A DNA stretch of 64,000 nt from Auanema rhodensis (lineage: Eukaryota; Nematoda; Chromadorea; Rhabditida; Rhabditidae), in assembly GCA_964057225.1 (NCBI GenBank), contig OZ059896.1, positions 5,518,001-5,582,000 on the forward strand, in the 5' to 3' direction. A program made the position numbers and the translations under genes. Under the pieces are notes generated by a model. The model was not told where the DNA came from. It was given only the letters and a program-made list of their open reading frames with translations, and ran no database searches. Positions 1 through 11,886 of this stretch are shown here, piece after piece. Positions within the stretch are counted from its first letter, which is position 1. Every line of letters begins with the position of its first letter.

Positions 1-1229
1 AAGACAAAGACGATGGACATTGTTATTCAACAAAAAAATTAATTCTTCAGGGTGAAAATCGAGGATATAAGTGTGAACTTATATCAGTTGATATCTCGGT
101 GCATTTTTAAGCTAGCGCAAATCTGATAACACAGATCGACGCAGCTTGAAAATCCACATCGAATGCACCATACTACATTGAGAAACACTCAATACAAAAA
201 TTAGTTATGATCGTTTGAAAAATGATGCATTAGTGTATGTTGAGTTTCCATGTACACTCAACATTGCTTCTAAAAACATTTTGACAAAAAGTTTCCCGAA
301 AAATTTCAAAATAATTTCACAAAAAGTAGATGTTTTTAGATTCCTTTTTTCAAGACAAAGACGATGGACATTGTTATTCAACAAAAAAATTAATTCTTCA
401 GGGTGAAAATCGAGGATATAAGTGTGAACTTATATCAGTTGATATCTCGGTGCATTTTTAAGCTAGCGCAAATCTGATAACACAGATCGACGCAGCTTGA
501 AAATCCACATCGAATGCACTATACTACATTGAGAAACACTCAATACAAAAATTAGTTATGATCGTTTGAAAAATGATGCATTAGTGTATGTTGAGTTTCC
601 ATGTACACTCAACATTGCTTCCAAAAACATTTTGACAAAAATTTTCCCGAAAAATTTCAAAATAATTTCACAAAAAGTAGATGTTTTTAGATTCCTTTTT
701 TCAAGGCAAAAACGATAGACAATGTTATTCAACGAAAAAATTAATTCTTCAGGGTGAAAATCGAGGATATAGGTGTGAACCTATATCAGTTGATATCTCG
801 GTTCATTTTTAAGCTAGCGCAAATCTGATAACACAGATCGACGCAGCTTAAAAATCCGCATCGAATGCACTGTACTACATTAAGCAACGCTCAATACAAA
901 AATTAGTTATGATCGTTTGAAAAATGATGCATTAGTGTATGTTGAGTTTCCATGTACACTCAACATTGCTTCCAAAAACATTTTGACAAAAAGTTTCCCG
1001 AAAAATTTCAAAATAATTTCACAAAAAGTAGATGTTTTTAGATTCCTTTTTTCAAGACAAAGACGATGGACATTGTTATTCAACAAAAAAATTAATTCTT
1101 CAGGGTGAAAATCGAGGATATAAGTGTGAACTTATATCAGTTGATATCTCGGTGCATTTTTAAGCTAGCGCAAATCTGATAACACAGATCGACGCAGCTT
1201 GAAAATCCACATCGAATGCACTATACTAC

Positions 1230-1246
1230 ATTGAGAAACACTCAAT
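1230..1246. other. Inverted repeat 3 (6-bp stem, 5-nt loop), example
   Basis: ATTGAG, AAACA, CTCAAT: perfect in this type A unit. Other units have attaag with ctcaat (A.C), attgag with cttaat (G.T) or attgag with ctaaat (mismatch). It is variable, so conservation of pairing is weak. Confidence 0.75.
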
Positions 1247-1289
1247 ACAAAAATTAGTTATGATCGTTTGAAAAATGATGCATTAGTGT

Positions 1290-1317
1290 ATGTTGAGTTT
1301 CCATGTACACTCAACAT
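1290..1317. other. Inverted repeat 4 (9-bp stem, 10-nt loop), example
   Basis: ATGTTGAGT, loop TTCCATGTAC, ACTCAACAT: perfect in type A units with ctcaacattg. Type B units have ctcaaaattg and lose one pair; the acacacaac units lose a different one. An overlapping, mutually exclusive pairing of AGTGTA with TACACT is present in most units. Confidence 0.8.
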
Positions 1318-1604
1318 TGCTTCCAAAAACATTTTGACAAAAATTTTCCCGAAAAATTTCAAAATAATTTCACAAAAAGTAGATGTTTTTAGATTCCTTT
1401 TTTCAAGACAAAGACGATGGACATTGTTATTCAACAAAAAAATTAATTCTTCACGGTGAAAATCGAGGATATAAGTGTGAACCTATATCAGTTGATATCT
1501 CGGTGCATTTTCAAGCTAGCGCAAATCTGATAACACAGATCGACGCAGCTTAAAAATCCGCATCGAATGCACTATACTACATTGAGAAACATTCAATACA
1601 AAAA

Positions 1605-4600
1605 TTAGTTATGATCGTTTGAAAAATGATGCATTAGTGTATGTTGAGTTTCCATGTACACTCAAAATTGCTTCCAAAAACATTTTGACAAAAATTTTTT
1701 CGAAAAATTTGAAAATAATTTAGCAAAAAGTAGATGTTTTTAGATTCCTTTTTTCAAGGCAAAAACGATAGACAATGTTATTCAACGAAAAAATTAATTC
1801 TTCAGGGTGAAAATCGAGGATATAGGTGTGAACCTATATCAGTTGATATCTCGGTTCATTTTTAAGCTAGCGCAAATCTGATAACACAGATCGACGCAGC
1901 TTAAAAATCCGCATCGAATGTACTATACTACATCAAGAAACGCTCAATACAAAAATTAGTTATGATCGTTTGAAAAATGATGCATTAGTGTATGTTGAGT
2001 TTCCATGTACACACAACATTGCTTCCAAAAACATTTTGACAAAAATTTTCCCGAAAAATTTTAAAATAATTTTACAAAAAGTAGATGTTTTTAGATTTCT
2101 ATTTTCAAGACAAAGACGATGGACATTGTCATTCAACAAAAAAATTAATTCTTCACGGTGAAAATCGAGGATATAAGTGTGAACCTATATCAGTTGATAT
2201 CTCGGTGCATTTTTAAACTAGCGCAAATCTGATAACACAGATCGACGCAGCTTAAAAATCCGCATCGAATGCACTATACTTCATTAAGCAACGCTCAATA
2301 CAAAAATTAGTTATGATCGTTTGAAAAATGATGCATTAGTGTATGTTGAGTTTCCATGTACACTCAAAATTGCTTCCAAAAACATTTTGACAAAAAGTTT
2401 CCCGAAAAATTTCAAAATAATTTCACAAAAAGTAGATGTTTTTAGATTCCTTTTTTCAAGACAAAGACGATGGACATTGTTATTCAACAAAAAAATTAAT
2501 TCTTCAGGGTGAAAATCGAGGATATAAGTGTGAACTTATATCAGTTGATATCTCGGTGCATTTTTAAGCTAGCGCAAATCTGATAACACAGATCGACGCA
2601 GCTTGAAAATCCACATCGAATGCACTATACTACATTGAGAAACACTCAATACAAAAATTAGTTATGATCGTTTGAAAAATGATGCATTAGTGTATGTTGA
2701 GTTTCCATGTACACTCAACATTGCTTCCAAAAACATTTTGACAAAAATTTTCCCGAAAAATTTCAAAATAATTTCACAAAAAGTAGATGTTTTTAGATTC
2801 CTTTTTTCAAGACAAAGACGATGGACATTGTTATTCAACAAAAAAATTAATTCTTCACGGTGAAAATCGAGGATATAAGTGTGAACTTATATCAGTTGAT
2901 ATCTCGGTGTATTTTTAAGGTAGCGCAAATCTGATAACACAGATCGACCCAGCTTAAAAATCCGCATCAAATGCACTATACTACATCAAGAAACGCTCAA
3001 TACAAAAATTAGTTATGATCGTTTGAAAAATGATGCATTAGTGTATGTTGAGTTTCCATGTACACACAACATTGCTTCCAAAAACATTTTGACAAAAATT
3101 TTCCCGAAAAATTTTAAAATAATTTTACAAAAAGTAGATGTTTTTAGATTTCTATTTTCAAGACAAAGACGATGGACATTGTCATTCAACAAAAAAATTA
3201 ATTCTTCACGGTGAAAATCGAGGATATAAGTGTGAACCTATATCAGTTGATATCTCGGTGCATTTTTAAACTAGCGCAAATCTGATAACACAGATCGACG
3301 CAGCTTAAAAATCCGCATCGAATGCACTATACTTCATTAAGCAACGCTCAATACAAAAATTAGTTATGATCGTTTGAAAAATGATGCATTAGTGTATGTT
3401 GAGTTTCCATGTACACTCAACATTGCTTCCAAAAACATTTTGACAAAAAGTTTCCCGAAAAATTTCAAAATAATTTCACAAAAAGTAGATGTTTTTAGAT
3501 TCCTTTTTTCAAGACAAAGACAATGGACATTGTTATTCAACAAAAAAATTAATTCTTCAGGGTGAAAATCGAGGATATAAGTGTGAACTTATATCAGTTG
3601 ATATCTCGGTGTATTTTTAAGGTAGCGCAAATCTGATAACACAGATCGACCCAGCTTAAAAATCCGCATCAAATGCACTATACTACATTAAGAAACGCTC
3701 AATACAAAAATTAGTTATGATCCTTTGAAAAATGATGCATTAGTGTATGTTGAGTTTCCATGTACACTCAACATTGCTTCCAAAAACATTTTGACAAAAA
3801 TTTTCCCGAAAAATTTCAAAATAATTTCACAAAAAGTAGATGTTTTTAGATTCCTTTTTTCAAGACAAAGACGATGGACATTGTTATTCAACAAAAAAAT
3901 TAATTCTTCAGGGTGAAAATCGAGGATATAAGTGTGAACTTATATCAGTTGATATCTCGGTGCATTTTTAAGCTAGCGCAAATCTGATAACACAGATCGA
4001 CGCAGCTTGAAAATCCACATCGAATGCACTATACTACATTGAGAAACACTCAATACGAAAATTAGTTATGATCGTTCGAAAAATGATGCATTAGTGTATG
4101 TTGAGTTTCCATGTACACTCAACATTGCTTCCAAAAACATTTTGACAAAAATTTTCCCGAAAAATTTCAAAATAATTTCACAAAAAGTAGATGTTTTTAG
4201 ATTCCTTTTTTCAAGACAAAGACGATGGACATTGTTATTCAACAAAAAAATTAATTCTTCACGGTGAAAATCGAGGATATAAGTGTGAACCTATATCAGT
4301 TGATATCTCGGTGCATTTTCAAGCTAGCGCAAATCTGATAACACAGATCGACGCAGCTTAAAAATCCGCATCGAATGCATTATATTACATTGAGAAAAGC
4401 TAAATACAAAAATTAGTTATGATCGTTTGAAAAATGGTGCATTAGTGTATGTTGAGTTTCCATGTACACTCAAAATTGCTTCCAAAAACATTTTGACAAA
4501 AATGTTTTCGAAAAATTTCAAAATAATTTAGCAAAAAGTAGATGTTTTTAGATTCCTTTTTTCAAGGCAAAAACGATGGACAATGTTATTCAACGAAAAA

Positions 4601-4710
4601 ATTAATTCTTCAGGGTGAAAATCGAGGATATAAGTGTGAACTTATATCAGTTGATATCTCGGTGCATTTTTAAGCTAGCGCAAATCTGATAACACAGATC
4701 GACGCAGCTT
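1605..4710 (+). repeat. Higher-order block, copy 1
   Basis: About 8.8 units. The part 2127-4710 recurs at 4935-7518, an offset of 2808 bp or 8 units. The whole stretch recurs at 8625-11730, an offset of 7020 bp or 20 units. Shared rare markers include the unit with tgcatttttaaact, the ggtagcgc plus gacccagc unit, the gttcg unit at 4074 with caatacgaaa, and the aatggtgc unit at 4434. Identity stops at 4711, where this copy has cttgaaaa and the others have cttaaaaa. Confidence 0.9.
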
Positions 4711-4934
4711 GAAAATCCACATCGAATGCACTATACTACATTGAGAAACACTCAATACAAAAATTAGTTATGATCGTTTGAAAAATGATGCATTAGTGTA
4801 TGTTGAGTTTCCATGTACACTCAACATTGCTTCCAAAAACATTTTGACAAAAATTTTCCCGAAAAATTTCAAAATAATTTCACAAAAAGTAGATGTTTTT
4901 AGATTCCTTTTTTCAAGACAAAGACGATGGACAT

Positions 4935-7518
4935 TGTCATTCAACAAAAAAATTAATTCTTCACGGTGAAAATCGAGGATATAAGTGTGAACCTATATCA
5001 GTTGATATCTCGGTGCATTTTTAAACTAGCGCAAATCTGATAACACAGATCGACGCAGCTTAAAAATCCGCATCGAATGCACTATACTTCATTAAGCAAC
5101 GCTCAATACAAAAATTAGTTATGATCGTTTGAAAAATGATGCATTAGTGTATGTTGAGTTTCCATGTACACTCAAAATTGCTTCCAAAAACATTTTGACA
5201 AAAAGTTTCCCGAAAAATTTCAAAATAATTTCACAAAAAGTAGATGTTTTTAGATTCCTTTTTTCAAGACAAAGACGATGGACATTGTTATTCAACAAAA
5301 AAATTAATTCTTCAGGGTGAAAATCGAGGATATAAGTGTGAACTTATATCAGTTGATATCTCGGTGCATTTTTAAGCTAGCGCAAATCTGATAACACAGA
5401 TCGACGCAGCTTGAAAATCCACATCGAATGCACTATACTACATTGAGAAACACTCAATACAAAAATTAGTTATGATCGTTTGAAAAATGATGCATTAGTG
5501 TATGTTGAGTTTCCATGTACACTCAACATTGCTTCCAAAAACATTTTGACAAAAATTTTCCCGAAAAATTTCAAAATAATTTCACAAAAAGTAGATGTTT
5601 TTAGATTCCTTTTTTCAAGACAAAGACGATGGACATTGTTATTCAACAAAAAAATTAATTCTTCACGGTGAAAATCGAGGATATAAGTGTGAACTTATAT
5701 CAGTTGATATCTCGGTGTATTTTTAAGGTAGCGCAAATCTGATAACACAGATCGACCCAGCTTAAAAATCCGCATCAAATGCACTATACTACATCAAGAA
5801 ACGCTCAATACAAAAATTAGTTATGATCGTTTGAAAAATGATGCATTAGTGTATGTTGAGTTTCCATGTACACACAACATTGCTTCCAAAAACATTTTGA
5901 CAAAAATTTTCCCGAAAAATTTTAAAATAATTTTACAAAAAGTAGATGTTTTTAGATTTCTATTTTCAAGACAAAGACGATGGACATTGTCATTCAACAA
6001 AAAAATTAATTCTTCACGGTGAAAATCGAGGATATAAGTGTGAACCTATATCAGTTGATATCTCGGTGCATTTTTAAACTAGCGCAAATCTGATAACACA
6101 GATCGACGCAGCTTAAAAATCCGCATCGAATGCACTATACTTCATTAAGCAACGCTCAATACAAAAATTAGTTATGATCGTTTGAAAAATGATGCATTAG
6201 TGTATGTTGAGTTTCCATGTACAGTCAACATTGCTTCCAAAAACATTTTGACAAAAAGTTTCCCGAAAAATTTCAAAATAATTTCACAAAAAGTAGATGT
6301 TTTTAGATTCCTTTTTTCAAGACAAAGACAATGGACATTGTTATTCAACAAAAAAATTAATTCTTCAGGGTGAAAATCGAGGATATAAGTGTGAACTTAT
6401 ATCAGTTGATATCTCGGTGTATTTTTAAGGTAGCGCAAATCTGATAACACAGATCGACCCAGCTTAAAAATCCGCATCAAATGCACTATACTACATTAAG
6501 AAACGCTCAATACAAAAATTAGTTATGATCCTTTGAAAAATGATGCATTAGTGTATGTTGAGTTTCCATGTACACTCAACATTGCTTCCAAAAACATTTT
6601 GACAAAAATTTTCCCGAAAAATTTCAAAATAATTTCACAAAAAGTAGATGTTTTTAGATTCCTTTTTTCAAGACAAAGACGATGGACATTGTTATTCAAC
6701 AAAAAAATTAATTCTTCAGGGTGAAAATCGAGGATATAAGTGTGAACTTATATCAGTTGATATCTCGGTGCATTTTTAAGCTAGCGCAAATCTGATAACA
6801 CAGATCGACGCAGCTTGAAAATCCACATCGAATGCACTATACTACATTGAGAAACACTCAATACGAAAATTAGTTATGATCGTTCGAAAAATGATGCATT
6901 AGTGTATGTTGAGTTTCCATGTACACTCAACATTGCTTCCAAAAACATTTTGACAAAAATTTTCCCGAAAAATTTCAAAATAATTTCACAAAAAGTAGAT
7001 GTTTTTAGATTCCTTTTTTCAAGACAAAGACGATGGACATTGTTATTCAACAAAAAAATTAATTCTTCACGGTGAAAATCGAGGATATAAGTGTGAACCT
7101 ATATCAGTTGATATCTCGGTGCATTTTCAAGCTAGCGCAAATCTGATAACACAGATCGACGCAGCTTAAAAATCCGCATCGAATGCATTATATTACATTG
7201 AGAAAAGCTAAATACAAAAATTAGTTATGATCGTTTGAAAAATGGTGCATTAGTGTATGTTGAGTTTCCATGTACACTCAAAATTGCTTCCAAAAACATT
7301 TTGACAAAAATGTTTTCGAAAAATTTCAAAATAATTTAGCAAAAAGTAGATGTTGTTAGATTCCTTTTTTCAAGGCAAAAACGATGGACAATGTTATTCA
7401 ACGAAAAAATTAATTCTTCAGGGTGAAAATCGAGGATATAAGTGTGAACTTATATCAGTTGATATCTCGGTGCATTTTTAAGCTAGCGCAAATCTGATAA
7501 CACAGATCGACGCAGCTT
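4935..7518 (+). repeat. Higher-order block, copy 2
   Basis: Copy of 2127-4710 at +2808 bp. I noticed two private differences: G at 6224 (acagtcaac) and G at 7355 (gttgtta). Neither occurs in copy 1 or copy 3, so both arose after this copy formed. The wider stretch 4908-8413 recurs at 9120-12625, an offset of 4212 bp or 12 units. Confidence 0.9.
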
Positions 7519-8624
7519 AAAAATCCGCATCGAATGCACTATATTACATTGAGAAAAGCTAAATACAAAAATTAGTTATGATCGTTTGAAAAATGATGCA
7601 TTAGTGTATGTTGAGTTTCCATGTACACTCAAAATTGCTTCCAAAAACATTTTGACAAAAATTTTTTCGAAAAATTTGAAAATAATTTAGCAAAAAGTAG
7701 ATGTTTTTAGATTCCTTTTTTCAAGGCAAAAACGATAGACAATGTTATTCAACGAAAAAATTAATTCTTCAGGGTGAAAATCGAGGATATAGGTGTGAAC
7801 TTATATCAGTTGATATCTCGGTGCATTTTCAAGCTAGCGCAAATCTGATAGTACAGATCGACGCAGCTTAAAAATCCGCATCGAATGCACTATACTACAT
7901 TGAGAAACGCTTAATACAAAAATTAGTTATGATCGTTTGAAAAATGATGCATTAGTGTATGTTGAGTTTCCATGTACACTCAACATTGCTTCCAAAAACA
8001 TTTTGACAAAAATTTTTTCGAAAAATTTGAAAATAATTTAGCAAAAAGTAGATGTTTTTAGATTCCTTTTTTCAAGGCAAAAACGATGGACAATGTTATT
8101 CAACGAAAAAATTAATTCTTCAGGGTGAAAATCGAGGATATAAGTGTGAACTTATATCAGTTGATATCTCGGTGCATTTTCAAGCTAGCGCAAATCTGAT
8201 AACACAGATCGACGCAGCTTAAAAATCCGCATCGAATGCACTATATTACATTGAGAAAAGCTAAATACAAAAATTAGTTATGATCGTTTGAAAAATGATG
8301 CATTAGTGTATGTTGAGTTTCCATGTACACTCAAAATTGCTTCCAAAAACATTTTGACAAAAATGTTTTCGAAAAATTTCAAAATAATTTAGCAAAAAGT
8401 AGATGTTTTTAGATTTCTATTTTCAAGACAAAGACGATGGACATTGTTATTCAACAAAAAAATTAATTCTTCACGGTGAAAATCGAGGATATAAGTGTGA
8501 ACTTATATCAGTTGATATCTCGGTGTATTTTTAAGGTAGCGCAAATCTGATAACACAGATCGACGCAGCTTAAAAATCCGCATCGAATGTACTATACTAC
8601 ATCAAGAAACGCTCAATACAAAAA

Positions 8625-11600
8625 TTAGTTATGATCGTTTGAAAAATGATGCATTAGTGTATGTTGAGTTTCCATGTACACTCAAAATTGCTTCCAAAAA
8701 CATTTTGACAAAAATGTTTTCGAAAAATTTGAAAATAATTTAGCAAAAAGTAGATGTTTTTAGATTCCTTTTTTCAAGGCAAAAACGATAGACAATGTTA
8801 TTCAACGAAAAAATTAATTCTTCAGGGTGAAAATCGAGGATATAGGTGTGAACCTATATCAGTTGATATCTCGGTTCATTTTTAAGCTAGCGCAAATCTG
8901 ATAACACAGATCGACGCAGCTTAAAAATCCGCATCGAATGTACTATACTACATCAAGAAACGCTCAATACAAAAATTAGTTATGATCGTTTGAAAAATGA
9001 TGCATTAGTGTATGTTGAGTTTCCATGTACACACAACATTGCTTCCAAAAACATTTTGACAAAAATTTTCCCGAAAAATTTTAAAATAATTTTACAAAAA
9101 GTAGATGTTTTTAGATTTCTATTTTCAAGACAAAGACGATGGACATTGTCATTCAACAAAAAAATTAATTCTTCACGGTGAAAATCGAGGATATAAGTGT
9201 GAACCTATATCAGTTGATATCTCGGTGCATTTTTAAACTAGCGCAAATCTGATAACACAGATCGACGCAGCTTAAAAATCCACATCGAATGCACTATACT
9301 ACATTAAGCAACGCTCAATACAAAAATTAGTTATGATCGTTTGAAAAATGATGCATTAGTGTATGTTGAGTTTCCATGTACACTCAAAATTGCTTCCAAA
9401 AACATTTTGACAAAAAGTTTCCCGAAAAATTTCAAAATAATTTCACAAAAAGTAGATGTTTTTAGATTCCTTTTTTCAAGACAAAGACGATGGACATTGT
9501 TATTCAACAAAAAAATTAATTCTTCAGGGTGAAAATCGAGGATATAAGTGTGAACTTATATCAGTTGATATCTCGGTGCATTTTTAAGCTAGCGCAAATC
9601 TGATAACACAGATCGACGCAGCTTGAAAATCCACATCGAATGCACTATACTACATTGAGAAACACTCAATACAAAAATTAGTTATGATCGTTTGAAAAAT
9701 GATGCATTAGTGTATGTTGAGTTTCCATGTACACTCAACATTGCTTCCAAAAACATTTTGACAAAAATTTTCCCGAAAAATTTCAAAATAATTTCACAAA
9801 AAGTAGATGTTTTTAGATTCCTTTTTTCAAGACAAAGACGATGGACATTGTTATTCAACAAAAAAATTAATTCTTCACGGTGAAAATCGAGGATATAAGT
9901 GTGAACTTATATCAGTTGATATCTCGGTGTATTTTTAAGGTAGCGCAAATCTGATAACACAGATCGACCCAGCTTAAAAATCCGCATCAAATGCACTATA
10001 CTACATCAAGAAACGCTCAATACAAAAATTAGTTATGATCGTTTGAAAAATGATGCATTAGTGTATGTTGAGTTTCCATGTACACACAACATTGCTTCCA
10101 AAAACATTTTGACAAAAATTTTCCCGAAAAATTTTAAAATAATTTTACAAAAAGTAGATGTTTTTAGATTTCTATTTTCAAGACAAAGACGATGGACATT
10201 GTCATTCAACAAAAAAATTAATTCTTCACGGTGAAAATCGAGGATATAAGTGTGAACCTATATCAGTTGATATCTCGGTGCATTTTTAAACTAGCGCAAA
10301 TCTGATAACACAGATCGACGCAGCATAAAAATCCGCATCGAATGCACTATACTTCATTAAGCAACGCTCAATACAAAAATTAGTTATGATCGTTTGAAAA
10401 ATGATGCATTAGTGTATGTTGAGTTTCCATGTACACTCAACATTGCTTCCAAAAACATTTTGACAAAAAGTTTCCCGAAAAATTTCAAAATAATTTCACA
10501 AAAAGTAGATGTTTTTAGATTCCTTTTTTCAAGACAAAGACAATGGACATTGTTATTCAACAAAAAAATTAATTCTTCAGGGTGAAAATCGAGGATATAA
10601 GTGTGAACTTATATCAGTTGATATCTCGGTGTATTTTTAAGGTAGCGCAAATCTGATAACACAGATCGACCCAGCTTAAAAATCCGCATCAAATGCACTA
10701 TACTACATTAAGAAACGCTCAATACAAAAATTAGTTATGATCCTTTGAAAAATGATGCATTAGTGTATGTTGAGTTTCCATGTACACTCAACATTGCTTC
10801 CAAAAACATTTTGACAAAAATTTTCCCGAAAAATTTCAAAATAATTTCACAAAAAGTAGATGTTTTTAGATTCCTTTTTTCAAGACAAAGACGATGGACA
10901 TTGTTATTCAACAAAAAAATTAATTCTTCAGGGTGAAAATCGAGGATATAAGTGTGAACTTATATCAGTTGATATCTCGGTGCATTTTTAAGCTAGCGCA
11001 AATCTGATAACACAGATCGACGCAGCTTGAAAATCCACATCGAATGCACTATACTACATTGAGAAACACTCAATACGAAAATTAGTTATGATCGTTCGAA
11101 AAATGATGCATTAGTGTATGTTGAGTTTCCATGTACACTCAACATTGCTTCCAAAAACATTTTGACAAAAATTTTCCCGAAAAATTTCAAAATAATTTCA
11201 CAAAAAGTAGATGTTTTTAGATTCCTTTTTTCAAGACAAAGACGATGGACATTGTTATTCAACAAAAAAATTAATTCTTCACGGTGAAAATCGAGGATAT
11301 AAGTGTGAACCTATATCAGTTGATATCTCGGTGCATTTTCAAGCTAGCGCAAATCTGATAACACAGATCGACGCAGCTTAAAAATCCGCATCGAATGCAT
11401 TATATTACATTGAGAAAAGCTAAATACAAAAATTAGTTATGATCGTTTGAAAAATGGTGCATTAGTGTATGTTGAGTTTCCATGTACACTCAAAATTGCT
11501 TCCAAAAACATTTTGACAAAAATGTTTTCGAAAAATTTCAAAATAATTTAGCAAAAAGTAGATGTTTTTAGATTCCTTTTTTCAAGGCAAAAACGATGGA

Positions 11601-11730
11601 CAATGTTATTCAACGAAAAAATTAATTCTTCAGGGTGAAAATCGAGGATATAAGTGTGAACTTATATCAGTTGATATCTCGGTGCATTTTTAAGCTAGCG
11701 CAAATCTGATAACACAGATCGACGCAGCTT
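8625..11730 (+). repeat. Higher-order block, copy 3
   Basis: Copy of 1605-4710 at +7020 bp and, from 9120 on, of copy 2 at +4212 bp. Differences noticed against copy 1 are at 8716, 9282, 9301 and 10325. Because the upstream part 8625-9119 matches copy 1 and the downstream part to 12625 matches the region after copy 2, this block looks like a join of the two contexts, as unequal exchange would produce. Confidence 0.88.
11647..11668. other. Inverted repeat 1 (8-bp stem, 6-nt loop), example from one unit
   Basis: GATATAAG, loop TGTGAA, CTTATATC: a perfect 8-bp inverted repeat present in some form in nearly every unit. Variants are GATATAGG with CCTATATC (also perfect), GATATAGG with CTTATATC (G.T) and GATATAAG with CCTATATC (A.C). 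Flanking CGAG and CTCG (11643-11646 and about 11677-11680) can also pair, giving an alternative stem with ATAT on each side. A function as a cruciform or as RNA structure is inference. Confidence 0.85.
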
Positions 11731-11736
11731 AAAAAT
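11686..11736. other. Inverted repeat 2: 51-nt hairpin-like element, example
   Basis: The arms ATTTTTAAGCT (11686-11696) and AGCTTAAAAAT (11726-11736) are perfect 11-bp complements. Inside, GCG (11698-11700) can pair with CGC (11723-11725), and ATCTG (11704-11708) with CAGAT (11715-11719) around an ATAACA loop. That totals 19 possible pairs with one bulged base and one internal loop. The element lies in the most G+C-rich part of the unit and contains GCTAGC. It is the strongest potential secondary structure in the unit. Confidence 0.85.
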
Positions 11737-11874
11737 CCGCATCGAATGCACTATATTACATTGAGAAAAGCTAAATACAAAAATTAGTTATGATCGTTTG
11801 AAAAATGATGCATTAGTGTATGTTGAGTTTCCATGTACACTCAAAATTGCTTCCAAAAACATTTTGACAAAAAT

Positions 11875-11886
11875 TTTTTCGAAAAA
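11875..11886. other. Perfect 12-bp palindrome of type B units, example
   Basis: TTTTTCGAAAAA is fully self-complementary and found in most type B units. Type A units have tttcccgaaaaa at the same place and lack the palindrome. It sits in a run of A and T tracts (ccaaaaac, gacaaaaa, cgaaaaattt, caaaaagtag, gttttta, ccttttttc) that could bend the DNA, but the spacing is not clearly in phase with the helix. Confidence 0.8.

Larger units (their letters stand above)
1054..1404 (+). repeat. Representative type A unit
   Basis: A full 351-bp unit chosen as the type A example, starting at aagacaaag. Diagnostic type A states, in order, are: aagacaaagacg; gacattg; caacaaaa; cttgaaaatccac; ctcaacattgc; tttcccg (ttcccg in the following frame); aatttcac. 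The reading frame across the second half of type A units is open because the type B TAG is TCA here. The unit carries perfect short inverted repeats at 1230-1246 and 1290-1317. Many type A units also end their first 50 bases with either cagggtg or cacggtg, a useful sub-marker. Confidence 0.9.

Noticed and set aside
917-1108. A 63-codon open frame repeated in about 49 type A units (first at 215, last at 40050)
   Set aside because: It begins with TTG and has no in-frame ATG start; upstream it runs only about 11 codons to a TGA. Type B units close it with TAG in aatttagc. The peptide is basic and low in complexity, shows no domain I recognise, and varies as the satellite varies. It is a by-product of the repeat.
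1340-1375. CENP-B box on the minus strand, suggested by cggg in type A units
   Set aside because: The cggg half is present, but the ttcg that should start 11 bases upstream reads ttga, and type B units lack cggg entirely.
11701-11740. Hammerhead ribozyme, suggested by ctgataa followed later by cttgaaaa or cttaaaaa
   Set aside because: The conserved core CTGANGA is not met (A in place of the catalytic G), and no stem of the right kind lies between ctgataa and the GAAA-like part. Hammerheads do occur in some animal satellites, so a covariance-model search would settle it.
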